From positions 1 to 58,321 of the forward strand of contig JAEEVN010000005.1 of NCBI GenBank assembly GCA_016290885.1: a stretch of DNA of 58,321 bases, given 5' to 3'. Under the pieces are notes generated by a model. The model was not told the origin of the DNA, ran no database searches, and saw only the letters and a list, made by a program, of their open reading frames with translations. The translations under genes and the position numbers were made by a program. Positions within the stretch are counted from its first letter, which is position 1, and the number at the start of each line of letters is the position of its first letter. Source of the DNA: Caryophanales bacterium. GTDB taxonomy: Bacteria; Bacillota_I; Bacilli_A; RF39; UBA660. Below are positions 7,382-15,817 of the stretch, piece by piece.

Positions 7382-7858
7382 ATGAATATTAATCTAAGTA
7401 AATTATTATGTAATCAAACAGATGAAATAGTAATTAATGAAGAAATAGATATCCCAAAAGAATACTTAAATGATGATATAAGAGATATATCTAAGGTAAG
7501 TGTTACTGGTAATATTACTAGTGATGGGTACATGATTAGTTTAAATTTAAATATTAAATGTGTATTAACATTAATATGCAGTATTTCACTAAAAGACGTT
7601 AAATATGACATAGATATAGATATTGATGAAGAAATTAGTGAAGAAAACGACGAAAATATGAAAATTTTAAACAATTCTATTGATTTACTTCCAATTATAT
7701 GGCAAAATATATTAATGGAAATTCCAATCAAAGTTGTAAGTCCAGATATCGAAGAAAAAAATATTTACGGAGATGGATGGAAATTTATAACTGATGAAGA
7801 AGAGGATAATGAAATAGATCCTAGATTATCTAAATTAAAGGATTATTTAGATGAATAG
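7382..7858 (+). CDS. yceD: YceD/DUF177 family protein
   Basis: 158 residues, highly acidic. YceD (DUF177) proteins are encoded next to rpmF across bacteria and have been linked to 23S rRNA accumulation and ribosome assembly. The family pattern is visible: an N-terminal strand-rich part, a central LNLNIKCVLTLICSISLKDV segment with the conserved Cys pair spaced by a few residues, and a C-terminal DPRLSKLKDYL motif directly before the end. SD GGAGG is close to the ATG. The 17-base gap to rpmF supports an operon. The adjacency is the best support for the assignment. Confidence 0.88.
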   Translation: MNINLSKLLCNQTDEIVINEEIDIPKEYLNDDIRDISKVSVTGNITSDGYMISLNLNIKCVLTLICSISLKDVKYDIDIDIDEEISEENDENMKILNNSIDLLPIIWQNILMEIPIKVVSPDIEEKNIYGDGWKFITDEEEDNEIDPRLSKLKDYLDE

Positions 7859-7875
7859 AGGGAAGGAGTGATAGT

Positions 7876-8160
7876 ATGGCAGTTCCATTTAGAAAAATAT
7901 CAAAAACTAGAGGTAGAATGAGAAGAACTCATTACAAAATTGAAGCTAACGGTACAGTTAAGTGTTCAAATTGTGGTGCAGCTATTAGACCTCATAGAGT
8001 TTGCCCAGAATGTGGTTTCTATAAAGGTAAAAATGTTACTGAAAAAGTAGTAGCAGAAACTAAAAAAGAAGAAACTAAAAAGGCTACTCCAAAGAAAGAA
8101 ACAAAAAAGGTAGAAAAAACTACTAAAGCTAAAAAAACAACTAAAAAAGAGTCAAAATAA
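7876..8160 (+). CDS. rpmF: Ribosomal protein L32 with basic C-terminal extension
   Basis: Large-subunit protein bL32. The N-terminal ~52 residues are the standard protein (AVPFRKISKTRGRMRRTHYK) with a four-Cys zinc ribbon (C30, C33, C43, C46). Standard bL32 ends near there at 56-60 residues. This one continues for about 40 more residues made almost only of Lys, Glu, Thr and Ala, probably a disordered tail. The zinc form means it is the C+ type and not the zinc-free paralogue. Co-transcribed with yceD. Confidence 0.95.
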   Translation: MAVPFRKISKTRGRMRRTHYKIEANGTVKCSNCGAAIRPHRVCPECGFYKGKNVTEKVVAETKKEETKKATPKKETKKVEKTTKAKKTTKKESK

Positions 8161-8176
8161 TTTTGACTCTTTTTTG
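8148..8176 (+). terminator. Terminator after rpmF
   Basis: Stem AGAGTCAAAA/TTTTGACTCT and T6, with the stop codon in the loop. Confidence 0.8.
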
Positions 8177-8200
8177 ACAATGAAAAATATTTAATATTTA

Positions 8201-8224
8201 TATATCATATTTATGATATATAAT
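8201..8224 (+). promoter_or_regulatory. Palindrome overlapping the gmk -10 element
   Basis: TATATCAT (8201-8208), 4-base spacer, ATGATATA (8213-8220), directly abutting TATAAT (8219-8224). It may be an operator or only AT-rich chance; no matching second copy was noticed in the window. Confidence 0.3.
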
Positions 8225-8242
8225 TATTTTAAGAGGTAAAAA

Positions 8243-8809
8243 ATGAAAAAAGGAAAATTAATTGTAGTATCTGGACCTAGTGGTGTAGGGAAAGATACTG
8301 TAGTATCTGAATATTTAAAATTACACCCAGAGGATGTATTGTCTATCTCAATGACTAGTAGGCCAAAAAGAGATTATGAAGTAGATGGAGTACATTATTA
8401 TTTTAGAACTAAAGAAGGTTTTGAAGAAGAGGTAGCACAAGGTAATTTACTTGAATATGCTTTATATAATGGTAATTATTATGGTACTCCTAAAAGCGAA
8501 GTTATCAAGAGACTAGAAGATGGAATAAATGTTATTCTTGTTATAGAAGTACAAGGTGCTAGAAATATTAAGAATATGCTTGGTAAAGATGCATTATTAA
8601 TATTTGTTTTACCACCATCAATAGAAGCTTTAAAAGAAAGACTACTTAATAGGGGCACTGATTCTATGGAAGTTATTAATGAAAGATTAGAAATCGCAGA
8701 AAGAGAAATAAGAGAAAATACTTTTTACGATTATAAAATAATAAATGATAACCTAGATAGTGCTGTAAAATCACTTGAAAATATAATAAAAAATGAAATA
8801 AATAAATAA
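8243..8809 (+). CDS. gmk: Guanylate kinase
   Basis: Phosphorylates GMP to GDP with ATP, a step in GTP and dGTP supply. 188 residues, slightly short but complete. P-loop GPSGVGKD (11-18); the GMP-binding segment SMTSRPKRDYEVDGVHYYF with its conserved Arg and Tyr residues is intact, as are VILVIEVQGA and the lid region with RLLNRGTDS. The usual Firmicutes neighbours rpoZ and priA are not adjacent; gmk follows rpmF after a terminator. SD AAGAGG precedes ATG. Confidence 0.95.
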   Translation: MKKGKLIVVSGPSGVGKDTVVSEYLKLHPEDVLSISMTSRPKRDYEVDGVHYYFRTKEGFEEEVAQGNLLEYALYNGNYYGTPKSEVIKRLEDGINVILVIEVQGARNIKNMLGKDALLIFVLPPSIEALKERLLNRGTDSMEVINERLEIAEREIRENTFYDYKIINDNLDSAVKSLENIIKNEINK

Positions 8810-8840
8810 AAAAATGATATAATACTTATGAGGTGTTCTT

Positions 8841-9989
8841 ATGAAAAAAGATAAGATTAATTATGATGATGTTAATGAAATGGCATCTATTGGTAAAAAG
8901 ATTTTAAAGATACTTTATATTTTATTAATAGTACTTGGTATTTATGCATTAACATTAATAAATAAAGAATGGAAAATATTTGGTTTTATATGGAGTTTTA
9001 TAAAAGTTATTTCTCCAATATTTATAGGAATAACTATTGCATATTTACTTAATCCATTAATTACCAGAATGACTGCTAAAAAGAAATTAAATAGATTAGC
9101 AGCTACTATAATTATATTTGTGGTATTTATATTAGTAGTATATTTATTACTTCAATATTTAATACCATTAGTAGTAAGAGAAGTTAATGAATTAATTAAA
9201 TATCTACCAACAGTATTTGATTCAGTTAATGGATTTATAAATGGATTATTAACTAAATTAAATATGAGCGAATTAAATGAAACTAATACATTAAATGTAA
9301 ATAATATTCTAAATGGTTTATTAAATACATATACTTCTAATATGCCAACAAAATTATTAGCATTAGCAACATCATTTGTATCTAAAACAGGTACATTATT
9401 ACTTAGTTTAATTATAGGATTCTATTTATGCTTAGATTTTGATAGAGCATCAGAATTCTTATATATATTTATTCCTAAGAAATATAGAGCAAGTACACAT
9501 GCTTTATTTAAAGATATTTCTGAACAAATATTCTCATTTGTTAAAGGTACAGGTTTAATTGCAATACTTGTATTTGCAGTATCTGCTATTTGTTTTGGAA
9601 TATCTGGTTTAAAAGCAGCAGTATTCTTTGCATTATGGAATGCAGTAACTAATATTATTCCATATGTTGGACCATATATTGGTGGTATTCCTATAATAGC
9701 AGTAGCATTTGCTACAGATTATAGATTAGGTATTATTATTACAGTAGTAGTAATTGCAATTCAATTAATTGAAAGTTATATATTACATCCAATTGTTATG
9801 AGTAAGACAATGAAATTACATCCAGTAACAATTATTTTAGGATTATTGATATTTGGACATTTCTTTGGTATAATTGGTATGGTTATTGCAACACCGCTTA
9901 CTGCAATAATTAAAACTATATGGTTATTCTTAAATGATAAATTTAAAATAACACAGATGTTTAGTAAAAATCAAAAGAATGAAGAGTAA
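8841..9989 (+). CDS. AI-2E family (PerM/YdiK-like) membrane transporter
   Basis: 382-residue polytopic protein of the AI-2 exporter superfamily. Hydrophobic spans lie at about 20-42, 52-72, 82-105, 185-200, 230-260, 262-292, 300-320 and 330-362, with the long soluble region between spans 3 and 4 that typifies the family. The motif region WNAVTNIIPYVGPYIGGIP matches the conserved NIIPYIG(P) signature. Members export autoinducer-2 or act as Na+/H+ antiporters; the substrate here is open. The gene ends just before the Ala T-box, whose 5' stem may overlap the last codons. Confidence 0.88.
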   Translation: MKKDKINYDDVNEMASIGKKILKILYILLIVLGIYALTLINKEWKIFGFIWSFIKVISPIFIGITIAYLLNPLITRMTAKKKLNRLAATIIIFVVFILVVYLLLQYLIPLVVREVNELIKYLPTVFDSVNGFINGLLTKLNMSELNETNTLNVNNILNGLLNTYTSNMPTKLLALATSFVSKTGTLLLSLIIGFYLCLDFDRASEFLYIFIPKKYRASTHALFKDISEQIFSFVKGTGLIAILVFAVSAICFGISGLKAAVFFALWNAVTNIIPYVGPYIGGIPIIAVAFATDYRLGIIITVVVIAIQLIESYILHPIVMSKTMKLHPVTIILGLLIFGHFFGIIGMVIATPLTAIIKTIWLFLNDKFKITQMFSKNQKNEE

Positions 9990-10162
9990 ATAATTATATT
10001 TATTATAGAGACTTAGTGATGGTGAAATACTAAGATAAATAAATTATTGAAAGCTACCATTCTAGATGTGAGAAATCACCGGTTAAAACCGTTATTGAAT
10101 TAAGTTAAATAAAGGATGGTACCGCCATTATGGCTCCTTAGTGTACTATCCTTTTGTTTTGT
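9988..10162 (+). promoter_or_regulatory. T-box riboswitch, Ala specifier, upstream of cmk-alaS
   Basis: Compact T-box leader. Visible: AGAG...GATGGTGAAA (about 10007-10027), the specifier GCT (10053-10055) in the context GAAAGCTACC, the T-box sequence GGATGGTACCGCC (about 10114-10126), and a terminator pairing AAAGGAT with ATCCTTTT. The 5' half of Stem I (about 9988-10006) pairs with the AATAAATTATT before the specifier. It should respond to uncharged tRNA-Ala. The first gene downstream is cmk and alaS is second. Confidence 0.85.
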
Positions 10163-10174
10163 TTAGGAGGATTT

Positions 10175-10828
10175 ATGTTTAATATAATAGCAATTGATGG
10201 ACCTAGTGGTTCAGGGAAAGGAACAATAGCTAAAGAAGTAGCTAGAAGATTAAATTATACATATATAGATACAGGCGCTATGTATAGATGTGTGGCATTA
10301 AAATCATTAGAGCTTAATATTAATGAAGATGAAGAAGAAAAAATAGTAGAACTTCTTAAGAATATGGATATAAGATTAACTAATGATGGTAAAACTTATA
10401 TGGATGATATTGATGTGTCTGATAAGATTAGAACTATGGAAGTAACTTCTAGAGTATCTAAAATATCATGTATAGTACCTCTTAGATTAGTCATGGAAGA
10501 AAAACAAAGAGAAATGGCTAAAAAATCTAATATAGTTATGGAAGGTAGAGATATAACTACTGTTATATTTCCTGATGCTAAATATAAGTTTTATATAGAT
10601 TGTTCTTTAGAAGAAAGAGCAAAAAGAAGATTAGAACAAAATAAAGAAAAAGGTATAGAATCAACATATGAAGAAGTATATAATAGTTTAAAACAAAGAG
10701 ATTATGATGATATGAATAGACCTTTAGGAGCCCTAAAAAGAACTGATGATCAACATTATATAGATAATAGTAAAAATACAAAAGAAGAATCAGTAGATGA
10801 AATATTAAAGATAGTAGGTGAAGAATAA
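10175..10828 (+). CDS. cmk: Cytidylate kinase
   Basis: Phosphorylates CMP and dCMP to the diphosphates, recycling nucleotides from RNA turnover. 217 residues. P-loop GPSGSGKG (9-16) with the cmk-specific IAIDGPSGSGKGTIAK start, the DTGAMYR substrate motif, MEGRDITTVIFPDA, and the C-terminal RQRDYDDMNRPLGAL-like lid region (here KQRDYDDMNRPLGAL). The start at ATG 10175 follows AGGAGG by four bases; a longer frame upstream lies in the T-box terminator. Its stop shares one base with the alaS ATG (TAATG), so it is translationally coupled to alaS and shares the Ala T-box. That control of a nucleotide kinase is unusual. Confidence 0.95.
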   Translation: MFNIIAIDGPSGSGKGTIAKEVARRLNYTYIDTGAMYRCVALKSLELNINEDEEEKIVELLKNMDIRLTNDGKTYMDDIDVSDKIRTMEVTSRVSKISCIVPLRLVMEEKQREMAKKSNIVMEGRDITTVIFPDAKYKFYIDCSLEERAKRRLEQNKEKGIESTYEEVYNSLKQRDYDDMNRPLGALKRTDDQHYIDNSKNTKEESVDEILKIVGEE

Positions 10829-12564
10829 TGAATTTAAAAGATAAATATATAGAATTTTTTGTAAGTAAAGGACATGTACAAATTCCAAGTGCTCCAATAG
10901 TGCCTGAAAATGATCCATCAGTATTATTCAATACTGCAGGTATGCAACCATTAATTCCTTATTTAATGGGGCAAAAGCATCCACTTGGAGATATGCTTTG
11001 TGATTATCAAAAATGTATGAGAACTACAGATCTTGATGAAGTTGGTGATAAAACACATCATACATTCTTTGAAATGCTTGGTAACTGGTCTTTAGGAGCA
11101 TATTTCAAAAAAGAAAGTATAACTTGGAGTTTTGAATTTTTAACTAAAGTATTAGAAATACCAACTAATAGATTAGGTGTTACTGTATTTGGTGGAGATG
11201 ATAAAGTTCCTTTTGATAAAGAAGCACATGATTTATGGCTTAATTTAGGTATAAGTGAAGGACATATAGCATCCACTGTAGAAGATAATTTCTGGGCAGC
11301 TGGAGATACTGGCCCATGCGGTACAGATACTGAAATATTCTATTTTAGATCAGATGAAGAAGTACCTGAAATATTTGATACTGAAGATGAAAGATGGGTA
11401 GAAATCTGGAATAATGTATTCATGGAATTTAATAGAGATGAAAATGGTAATATTTCATATCTTCCTAAAAAGAATATAGATACAGGTATGGGTGTAGAAA
11501 GAGTAGTAGCAGTCTTAGAAGGCAAAACTGATAACTATACTTCTTCACTTTGGATAGATGTAATTAAAAAGATTGAAGAAATATCTGGTAAACCATATGA
11601 AGGTAATGAAAAAGCATTTAGAATAATTGCAGATCATATTAGAACTGCTACATTTATAAGTGCAGATAATGCTGGTATTAAACCATCTAATAAAGACCAA
11701 GGATATATTTTAAGAAGATTAATAAGAAGAATGATTAGATATGCTAAGAAGTTAGATATTGATGTTAATAGCGATTTTGATATAGAACTTGCTAAATTAA
11801 TTATTGATAAATATAAATCTTACTATGAAGAATTAGATAAGAATAAAGAAATAGTATTTGAAGTTCTTACTAATGAAAAGATTAAGTTTAATAGAACATT
11901 AGAAAAAGGTCTAAAAGAATTTGAAAAAGTATCTAATACTGATATAGATGCAGATACTGCATTCCATTTATATGATACTTTTGGATTCCCAATAGAACTT
12001 ACTATGGAATTAGCAGAAGAAAAAGGTATTAAAGTAGATTTAGAGGGATTTAAAGCTAAATTTAAGGCACATCAAGAATTATCTAGAACTAATTCTGAAG
12101 GTAAATTTAAGGGTGGTTTAGCAGGTAATTCTGAAATTGAAACAAGATATCATACTGCAACACATTTACTTAATGCAGCCCTTAAAATTACTGTTTCAAA
12201 GGATGTTCATCAAAGAGGATCAAATATTAATGAAGAAAGAATGAGATTTGACTTTAACTGTGATCATAAATTAACTGATGAAGAAATAAAAAATACTGAA
12301 GATTTAGTTAATAAATGGATAAATGAAGATTTAACTGTCACTAAACAAGAAATGACTAAAGAAGAAGCTATTAATTCTGGAGCAGAATGTATGTTTATAG
12401 AAAAATATCCAGATATAGTTACTGTATACTCTATAGGAGATGTTTCTAAAGAATTATGTGGTGGTCCACATGTATCTCATACTAAAGAAATAGGTAAATT
12501 TAAGATTACTAAAGAAGAAAGTGTATCTTCAGGTATAAGAAGAATAAAAGCAATTATTGAATAA
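10828..12564 (+). CDS. alaS: Alanyl-tRNA synthetase, short form without C-terminal domain
   Basis: Charges tRNA-Ala. 578 residues, against about 870 for the usual enzyme. The class II catalytic core (about 1-250, with FNTAGMQPLIPYLMG and HHTFFEMLGNWSLG) and tRNA-recognition part are present. The editing domain is intact with zinc/catalytic residues HTATH (442-446) and CGGPH (C544, H548). The chain then stops, so the DHHA1/C-Ala oligomerisation and tRNA-elbow-binding part is absent. This is not a frameshift: the stop lies inside a clean terminator and mltG follows. The core motif style recalls the short AlaRS of Patescibacteria, from memory. Confidence 0.93.
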   Translation: MNLKDKYIEFFVSKGHVQIPSAPIVPENDPSVLFNTAGMQPLIPYLMGQKHPLGDMLCDYQKCMRTTDLDEVGDKTHHTFFEMLGNWSLGAYFKKESITWSFEFLTKVLEIPTNRLGVTVFGGDDKVPFDKEAHDLWLNLGISEGHIASTVEDNFWAAGDTGPCGTDTEIFYFRSDEEVPEIFDTEDERWVEIWNNVFMEFNRDENGNISYLPKKNIDTGMGVERVVAVLEGKTDNYTSSLWIDVIKKIEEISGKPYEGNEKAFRIIADHIRTATFISADNAGIKPSNKDQGYILRRLIRRMIRYAKKLDIDVNSDFDIELAKLIIDKYKSYYEELDKNKEIVFEVLTNEKIKFNRTLEKGLKEFEKVSNTDIDADTAFHLYDTFGFPIELTMELAEEKGIKVDLEGFKAKFKAHQELSRTNSEGKFKGGLAGNSEIETRYHTATHLLNAALKITVSKDVHQRGSNINEERMRFDFNCDHKLTDEEIKNTEDLVNKWINEDLTVTKQEMTKEEAINSGAECMFIEKYPDIVTVYSIGDVSKELCGGPHVSHTKEIGKFKITKEESVSSGIRRIKAIIE

Positions 12565-12576
12565 TTGCTTTTTTAT
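12548..12576 (+). terminator. Terminator overlapping the alaS stop codon
   Basis: Stem AGCAATTAT/ATAATTGCT then T6. The alaS stop codon (12562-12564) is within the hairpin, so the coding end and terminator are fused. Confidence 0.8.
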
Positions 12577-12646
12577 TTACACTTTATATTTTTATTTATA
12601 TATTTTACAAATATTTTTTGTTATAATTATTATATTAGAGGTGTAT

Positions 12647-13717
12647 ATGAAAAAGATAAAAATTATTATTCCAATTATAATTGTATTATTAATGGGATGT
12701 TTAGTAGGATTATGCTTTTATATGGTTAGTCCTGTATCTAAAAGTGATAAAAAGGTTGTATTTGAAGTAAAGAACTTCAATGAAGATTATGGTATGAAAT
12801 CCCTTATTAGTGATTTAAAGAAAGATGGTTTAGTTAGAAATGAATCGTTTACTTATTACTATGTAAGATTAAATAAATTTGATGTAGAAGCAGGTACTTA
12901 TATTCTTCATCCTAATATGAGTTTAAGAGAAATATTTGAAAAAATATCTAATTCAAGTAATGCAAAAGCAGATACTATTACTATAACTTTTAAAGAAGGT
13001 TATAATATGAGAGGTATTATTAATACTATTACAAGTAATACTAAAATTACTGAAGAAGAAATATTAAATAAATTAAAAGATACTGAATATATTAATTCTT
13101 TAATAAAAAAATATTGGTTCTTAACCGAAGAAATATTAGATCCAAATATTTATTATCCACTAGAAGGTTATTTAGCCCCAGATACTTATGAATTTAAGAA
13201 AGATGCTACTATTGAAGATATATTTGAAAAAATGTTAGATCAAGAAGGAGATGTACTTAATACTTATAAAGATTCAATAGAAAAGAGTAGTTTATCACTT
13301 CATAAAATTATGACATTAGCATCTATTCTTGAACTTGAAGGTAATAATATAAATAATAGGAAACAAATAATGGGTGTATTCATGAATAGATTAAATAATG
13401 GTATGAGCCTTGGATCTGATGTTACTACTTACTATGCTATTGGTGTCGATATGTCAGAAAGAGATTTATATCAAAGTGAAATTGATGATATAAATGCATA
13501 TAATACAAGAAGTTCTGCTGCAGGTGGTATGATACCTGTTGGACCTATATCTAATCCATCAAAAGAATCTATTGATGCTGCAGTAAATTATTTACCAAAT
13601 GATTACTTCTACTTTGTTGCAGATAAAAGAAATAATATATATTTTAGTAAAACATTCGAAGAGCATAACCAAATTATTTCAGATTTAATGGAACAAGGTT
13701 TATGGTATACATATTAA
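12647..13717 (+). CDS. mltG: Endolytic murein transglycosylase MltG
   Basis: Cleaves nascent glycan strands in peptidoglycan and so sets strand length. 356 residues: a short basic N-terminus, one membrane anchor (about 5-28), a LysM-like region, and the YceG catalytic domain. The catalytic Glu is in LASILELEG, followed by the family signature VFMNRLNNGMSLGSDVTTYYA and GPISNPSKESIDAA. ATG 12647 is chosen because AGAGGTG lies six bases upstream, and a TATAAT precedes that; a longer frame would start inside alaS. In B. subtilis the homologue (yrrL) sits in the same cluster but after yrzB, so the order is changed here. Confidence 0.93.
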   Translation: MKKIKIIIPIIIVLLMGCLVGLCFYMVSPVSKSDKKVVFEVKNFNEDYGMKSLISDLKKDGLVRNESFTYYYVRLNKFDVEAGTYILHPNMSLREIFEKISNSSNAKADTITITFKEGYNMRGIINTITSNTKITEEEILNKLKDTEYINSLIKKYWFLTEEILDPNIYYPLEGYLAPDTYEFKKDATIEDIFEKMLDQEGDVLNTYKDSIEKSSLSLHKIMTLASILELEGNNINNRKQIMGVFMNRLNNGMSLGSDVTTYYAIGVDMSERDLYQSEIDDINAYNTRSSAAGGMIPVGPISNPSKESIDAAVNYLPNDYFYFVADKRNNIYFSKTFEEHNQIISDLMEQGLWYTY

Positions 13718-13740
13718 AAATGTCGTAAGACATTTTTTTA
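13717..13740 (+). terminator. Terminator after mltG
   Basis: Stem AAAATGTC/GACATTTT, GTAA tetraloop and a T-run. Confidence 0.75.
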
Positions 13741-13790
13741 ATTGCATTTATGATATAATTATAGTAATATAATTAACTAAGGGTGATGTT

Positions 13791-14816
13791 ATGGGAACAA
13801 AAATGAGTAATTCGGATAGAAGATTACTAAGAGAAGCAGTGGCTGAAAGAATAAAAGAAGTTAAATTTAATCCTGAAAGAAGAATACATTTGCCAAAAGA
13901 AAAGATAGATGAATTATTATTTGATTATAAAGATGGTTATAAATGCTTAGCGTGTACTATAGAAGGATTATGCAAGATAGATTTAAGCGAAGCAGATTTT
14001 ACTAATGCTATTCTTCAACCTGCAAAAACTGTAGACTTAAGTAATACAAATGTAAATATTGTTTTTACTGAATTATTTTATAGTGGTAATATACTAGGGC
14101 AAACTTATACAATTCAAAACGTTGATTTCTCTGGTGTAGACTTATCAAATAGCTTTGGTATATGTAATGATCAATGGGAATTAACATTTAATTTTGAAAA
14201 TTGTGATTTTTCTAATACAGGCTTAAAAACTAAGACACATAGTTTTTTATTTAGAGGTTGTAATTTAGATGGGTTAAATTTTAATGGAGTTAAATTTGAA
14301 TGTAAATCTCTTAGAAGTGATAGACATATTCTTATGACTAATGGTGATGTAAGAAGTTATAATGTTGGTGTTCAAAACTGTAATTTATCTAATACAGGAG
14401 CTATAATTAATGTTACAGATAAAACTTTAAAGACAGATATTCAAAAAGGTAAATTTGGGCGTTTTCATGAAACAATATCTGTTCAAGTGGAAGAATATAT
14501 AGCAAAACAATATAAAGCGGGCAAATTAAGAGGATGTACTATTAAAGGCATGAATCTTAAAACAGCATTAGAAAAGATTAAAGAAGTTAAACCAAGAGAA
14601 AAGAAAGATACTGGAATTGATGCAATAATAGAAGAAACAATCAGTATGATTGATTCACAAATACCATCATTAGAAATGGAACATAGAGAATCTGAAAACA
14701 GATTTATATTACCATCAAAAGGACCTAAAAAATATAAATTAACACCAGAACAAGAAAGAGAAGTACAAGAAAAAGTTAATAACCTTTGTGCACATTTTGG
14801 TGATATAGATGATTAA
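13791..14816 (+). CDS. Pentapeptide-repeat-like protein of unknown function
   Basis: 341 residues, cytoplasmic. The middle (about 60-215) carries scattered runs of the A/S-D/N-L/F-x-x type: IDLSEADFTNAIL, NVDFSGVDLSNSF, NCDFSNTGL, GCNLDGLNFNGVKF and NCNLSNTGA. These are spaced irregularly, so it is a degenerate right-handed beta-helix and not a classic gyrase-protection protein. N- and C-terminal parts are charged and helical. It is flanked by terminators and has its own TATAAT, so it is independently transcribed although inserted between mltG and ireB-ruvX. Function unknown. Confidence 0.75.
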   Translation: MGTKMSNSDRRLLREAVAERIKEVKFNPERRIHLPKEKIDELLFDYKDGYKCLACTIEGLCKIDLSEADFTNAILQPAKTVDLSNTNVNIVFTELFYSGNILGQTYTIQNVDFSGVDLSNSFGICNDQWELTFNFENCDFSNTGLKTKTHSFLFRGCNLDGLNFNGVKFECKSLRSDRHILMTNGDVRSYNVGVQNCNLSNTGAIINVTDKTLKTDIQKGKFGRFHETISVQVEEYIAKQYKAGKLRGCTIKGMNLKTALEKIKEVKPREKKDTGIDAIIEETISMIDSQIPSLEMEHRESENRFILPSKGPKKYKLTPEQEREVQEKVNNLCAHFGDIDD

Positions 14817-14836
14817 AAGACCAATGGTCTTTTTTT
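14815..14836 (+). terminator. Terminator after the pentapeptide-like gene
   Basis: Stem AAAGACC/GGTCTTT with a 3-nt loop and a T-run. Confidence 0.7.
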
Positions 14837-14878
14837 CTTTTTAAATATATGGTATAATATCATTTATGAGGTGAAATT

Positions 14879-15130
14879 ATGGATAATAATTCAACAAATA
14901 TTTTTGATGCAAAGGATATAAATAACACATTAGTTAGTGATACATTAAATGAAGCAGTAGAATCTCTAGAAGAAAGAGGTTATAACTCAATTAATCAATT
15001 AGTAGGATACTTAATTAGTGGTGATCCAGGATATATTTCTAACTATAAAGAAACAAGAAAGAAATTATCAAAAATAGATAGAACTGATATTATTGAAGTA
15101 TTACTTCGTAGTTATTTGAGTAGAAAATAA
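14879..15130 (+). CDS. ireB: IreB family regulatory phosphoprotein (UPF0297)
   Basis: 83 residues, the usual length for IreB/YrzL. In Enterococcus IreB is phosphorylated by the PASTA kinase IreK and acts in cephalosporin tolerance. The N-terminal TNIFD is followed by a region with Thr residues, then the conserved core LEERGYNSINQLVGYLISGDPGYI (about 31-54) and KIDRTDIIEVLLRSYL. The next gene, ruvX, begins two bases after its stop, the standard yrzL-yrrK-yrzB order. SD GAGGTGA is good. No kinase gene is in the window. Confidence 0.92.
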   Translation: MDNNSTNIFDAKDINNTLVSDTLNEAVESLEERGYNSINQLVGYLISGDPGYISNYKETRKKLSKIDRTDIIEVLLRSYLSRK

Positions 15131-15131
15131 T

Positions 15132-15548
15132 ATGAGAATAATAGGTTTAGATTTAGGAACTAAAACTTTAGGAGTAGCAGTAAGCGATAAATTAGGTATT
15201 ATCGCTTCCTTTTATAAGACTTACTTTTTTAAAGATGAAGATTATAATTCTTTAGTTCCTATAGTAAAAGATTTAATGAATGAATTTGATACTAATAAAA
15301 TAGTATTAGGTTTACCTAAGAATATGAATAATACTTTAGGTTTTGCTTCAGAAAGAAGTATTAATTTTAAAGAATTATTAGAAAAAGAATTAGATGTAGA
15401 AGTAATCTTAGAAGATGAAAGATTATCTTCAGTAGAAGCTAATAATGCTTTAATAGGATCCGATATGTCTAGAAAGAAAAGAAAAGGGAAAGTTGACTCA
15501 GTAGCAGCAAGTATAATACTTCAAAGATACTTAGATAGGAGTAAATAA
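15132..15548 (+). CDS. ruvX: RuvX/YqgF, RNase H-fold nuclease
   Basis: YqgF-family protein, proposed as a Holliday junction resolvase and implicated in 16S rRNA 5'-end maturation. 138 residues, normal length. Key acidic residues are visible: Asp in IGLDLGTKTLGVAVSD (D7), Glu in LEDERLSS and Asp in KGKVDSVAASIILQRYL, giving a complete RNase H-like site. Starts two bases after ireB and overlaps the next gene by one base. Confidence 0.92.
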   Translation: MRIIGLDLGTKTLGVAVSDKLGIIASFYKTYFFKDEDYNSLVPIVKDLMNEFDTNKIVLGLPKNMNNTLGFASERSINFKELLEKELDVEVILEDERLSSVEANNALIGSDMSRKKRKGKVDSVAASIILQRYLDRSK

Positions 15549-15817
15549 TGAAAGAAAATTATTTTACATTAATAGATAATGATGGTAATGAAAAAAAGAT
15601 GAGAGTACTTTATACATTTGATTTAGTAGAAACAGGTAAGAATTATATTGTTTATACTGATGATACTAAAGATGAAAATGGTCTTATTAAAGTATATGCA
15701 TCTTGTTATAATCCAAATAAGAAAACTAGTGATTTAATGCCAATAGAAACAGAAAAAGAATGGAAATTAGTCGAGGGTATATTAAATACTCTTACTAAAG
15801 AAAAAAATAATGGATAA
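15548..15817 (+). CDS. yrzB: DUF1292 protein (YrzB-like)
   Basis: 89 residues. DUF1292 proteins always sit beside ireB and ruvX in Firmicutes but have no firm function. Visible pattern: FTLIDNDGNEKKMRVLYTFDLVETGKNYIVYTDD, a beta-rich core, then a KEWKLVEGILNTL helix. It overlaps ruvX by one base and the methyltransferase gene by eight, so translation is coupled. Confidence 0.88.
   Translation: MKENYFTLIDNDGNEKKMRVLYTFDLVETGKNYIVYTDDTKDENGLIKVYASCYNPNKKTSDLMPIETEKEWKLVEGILNTLTKEKNNG

Noticed and set aside
10828-12564. alaS as a frameshifted or broken gene
   Set aside because: The reading frame is clean, the stop is part of an intrinsic terminator and the next gene starts at a normal distance. 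No DHHA1-like sequence follows in other frames.
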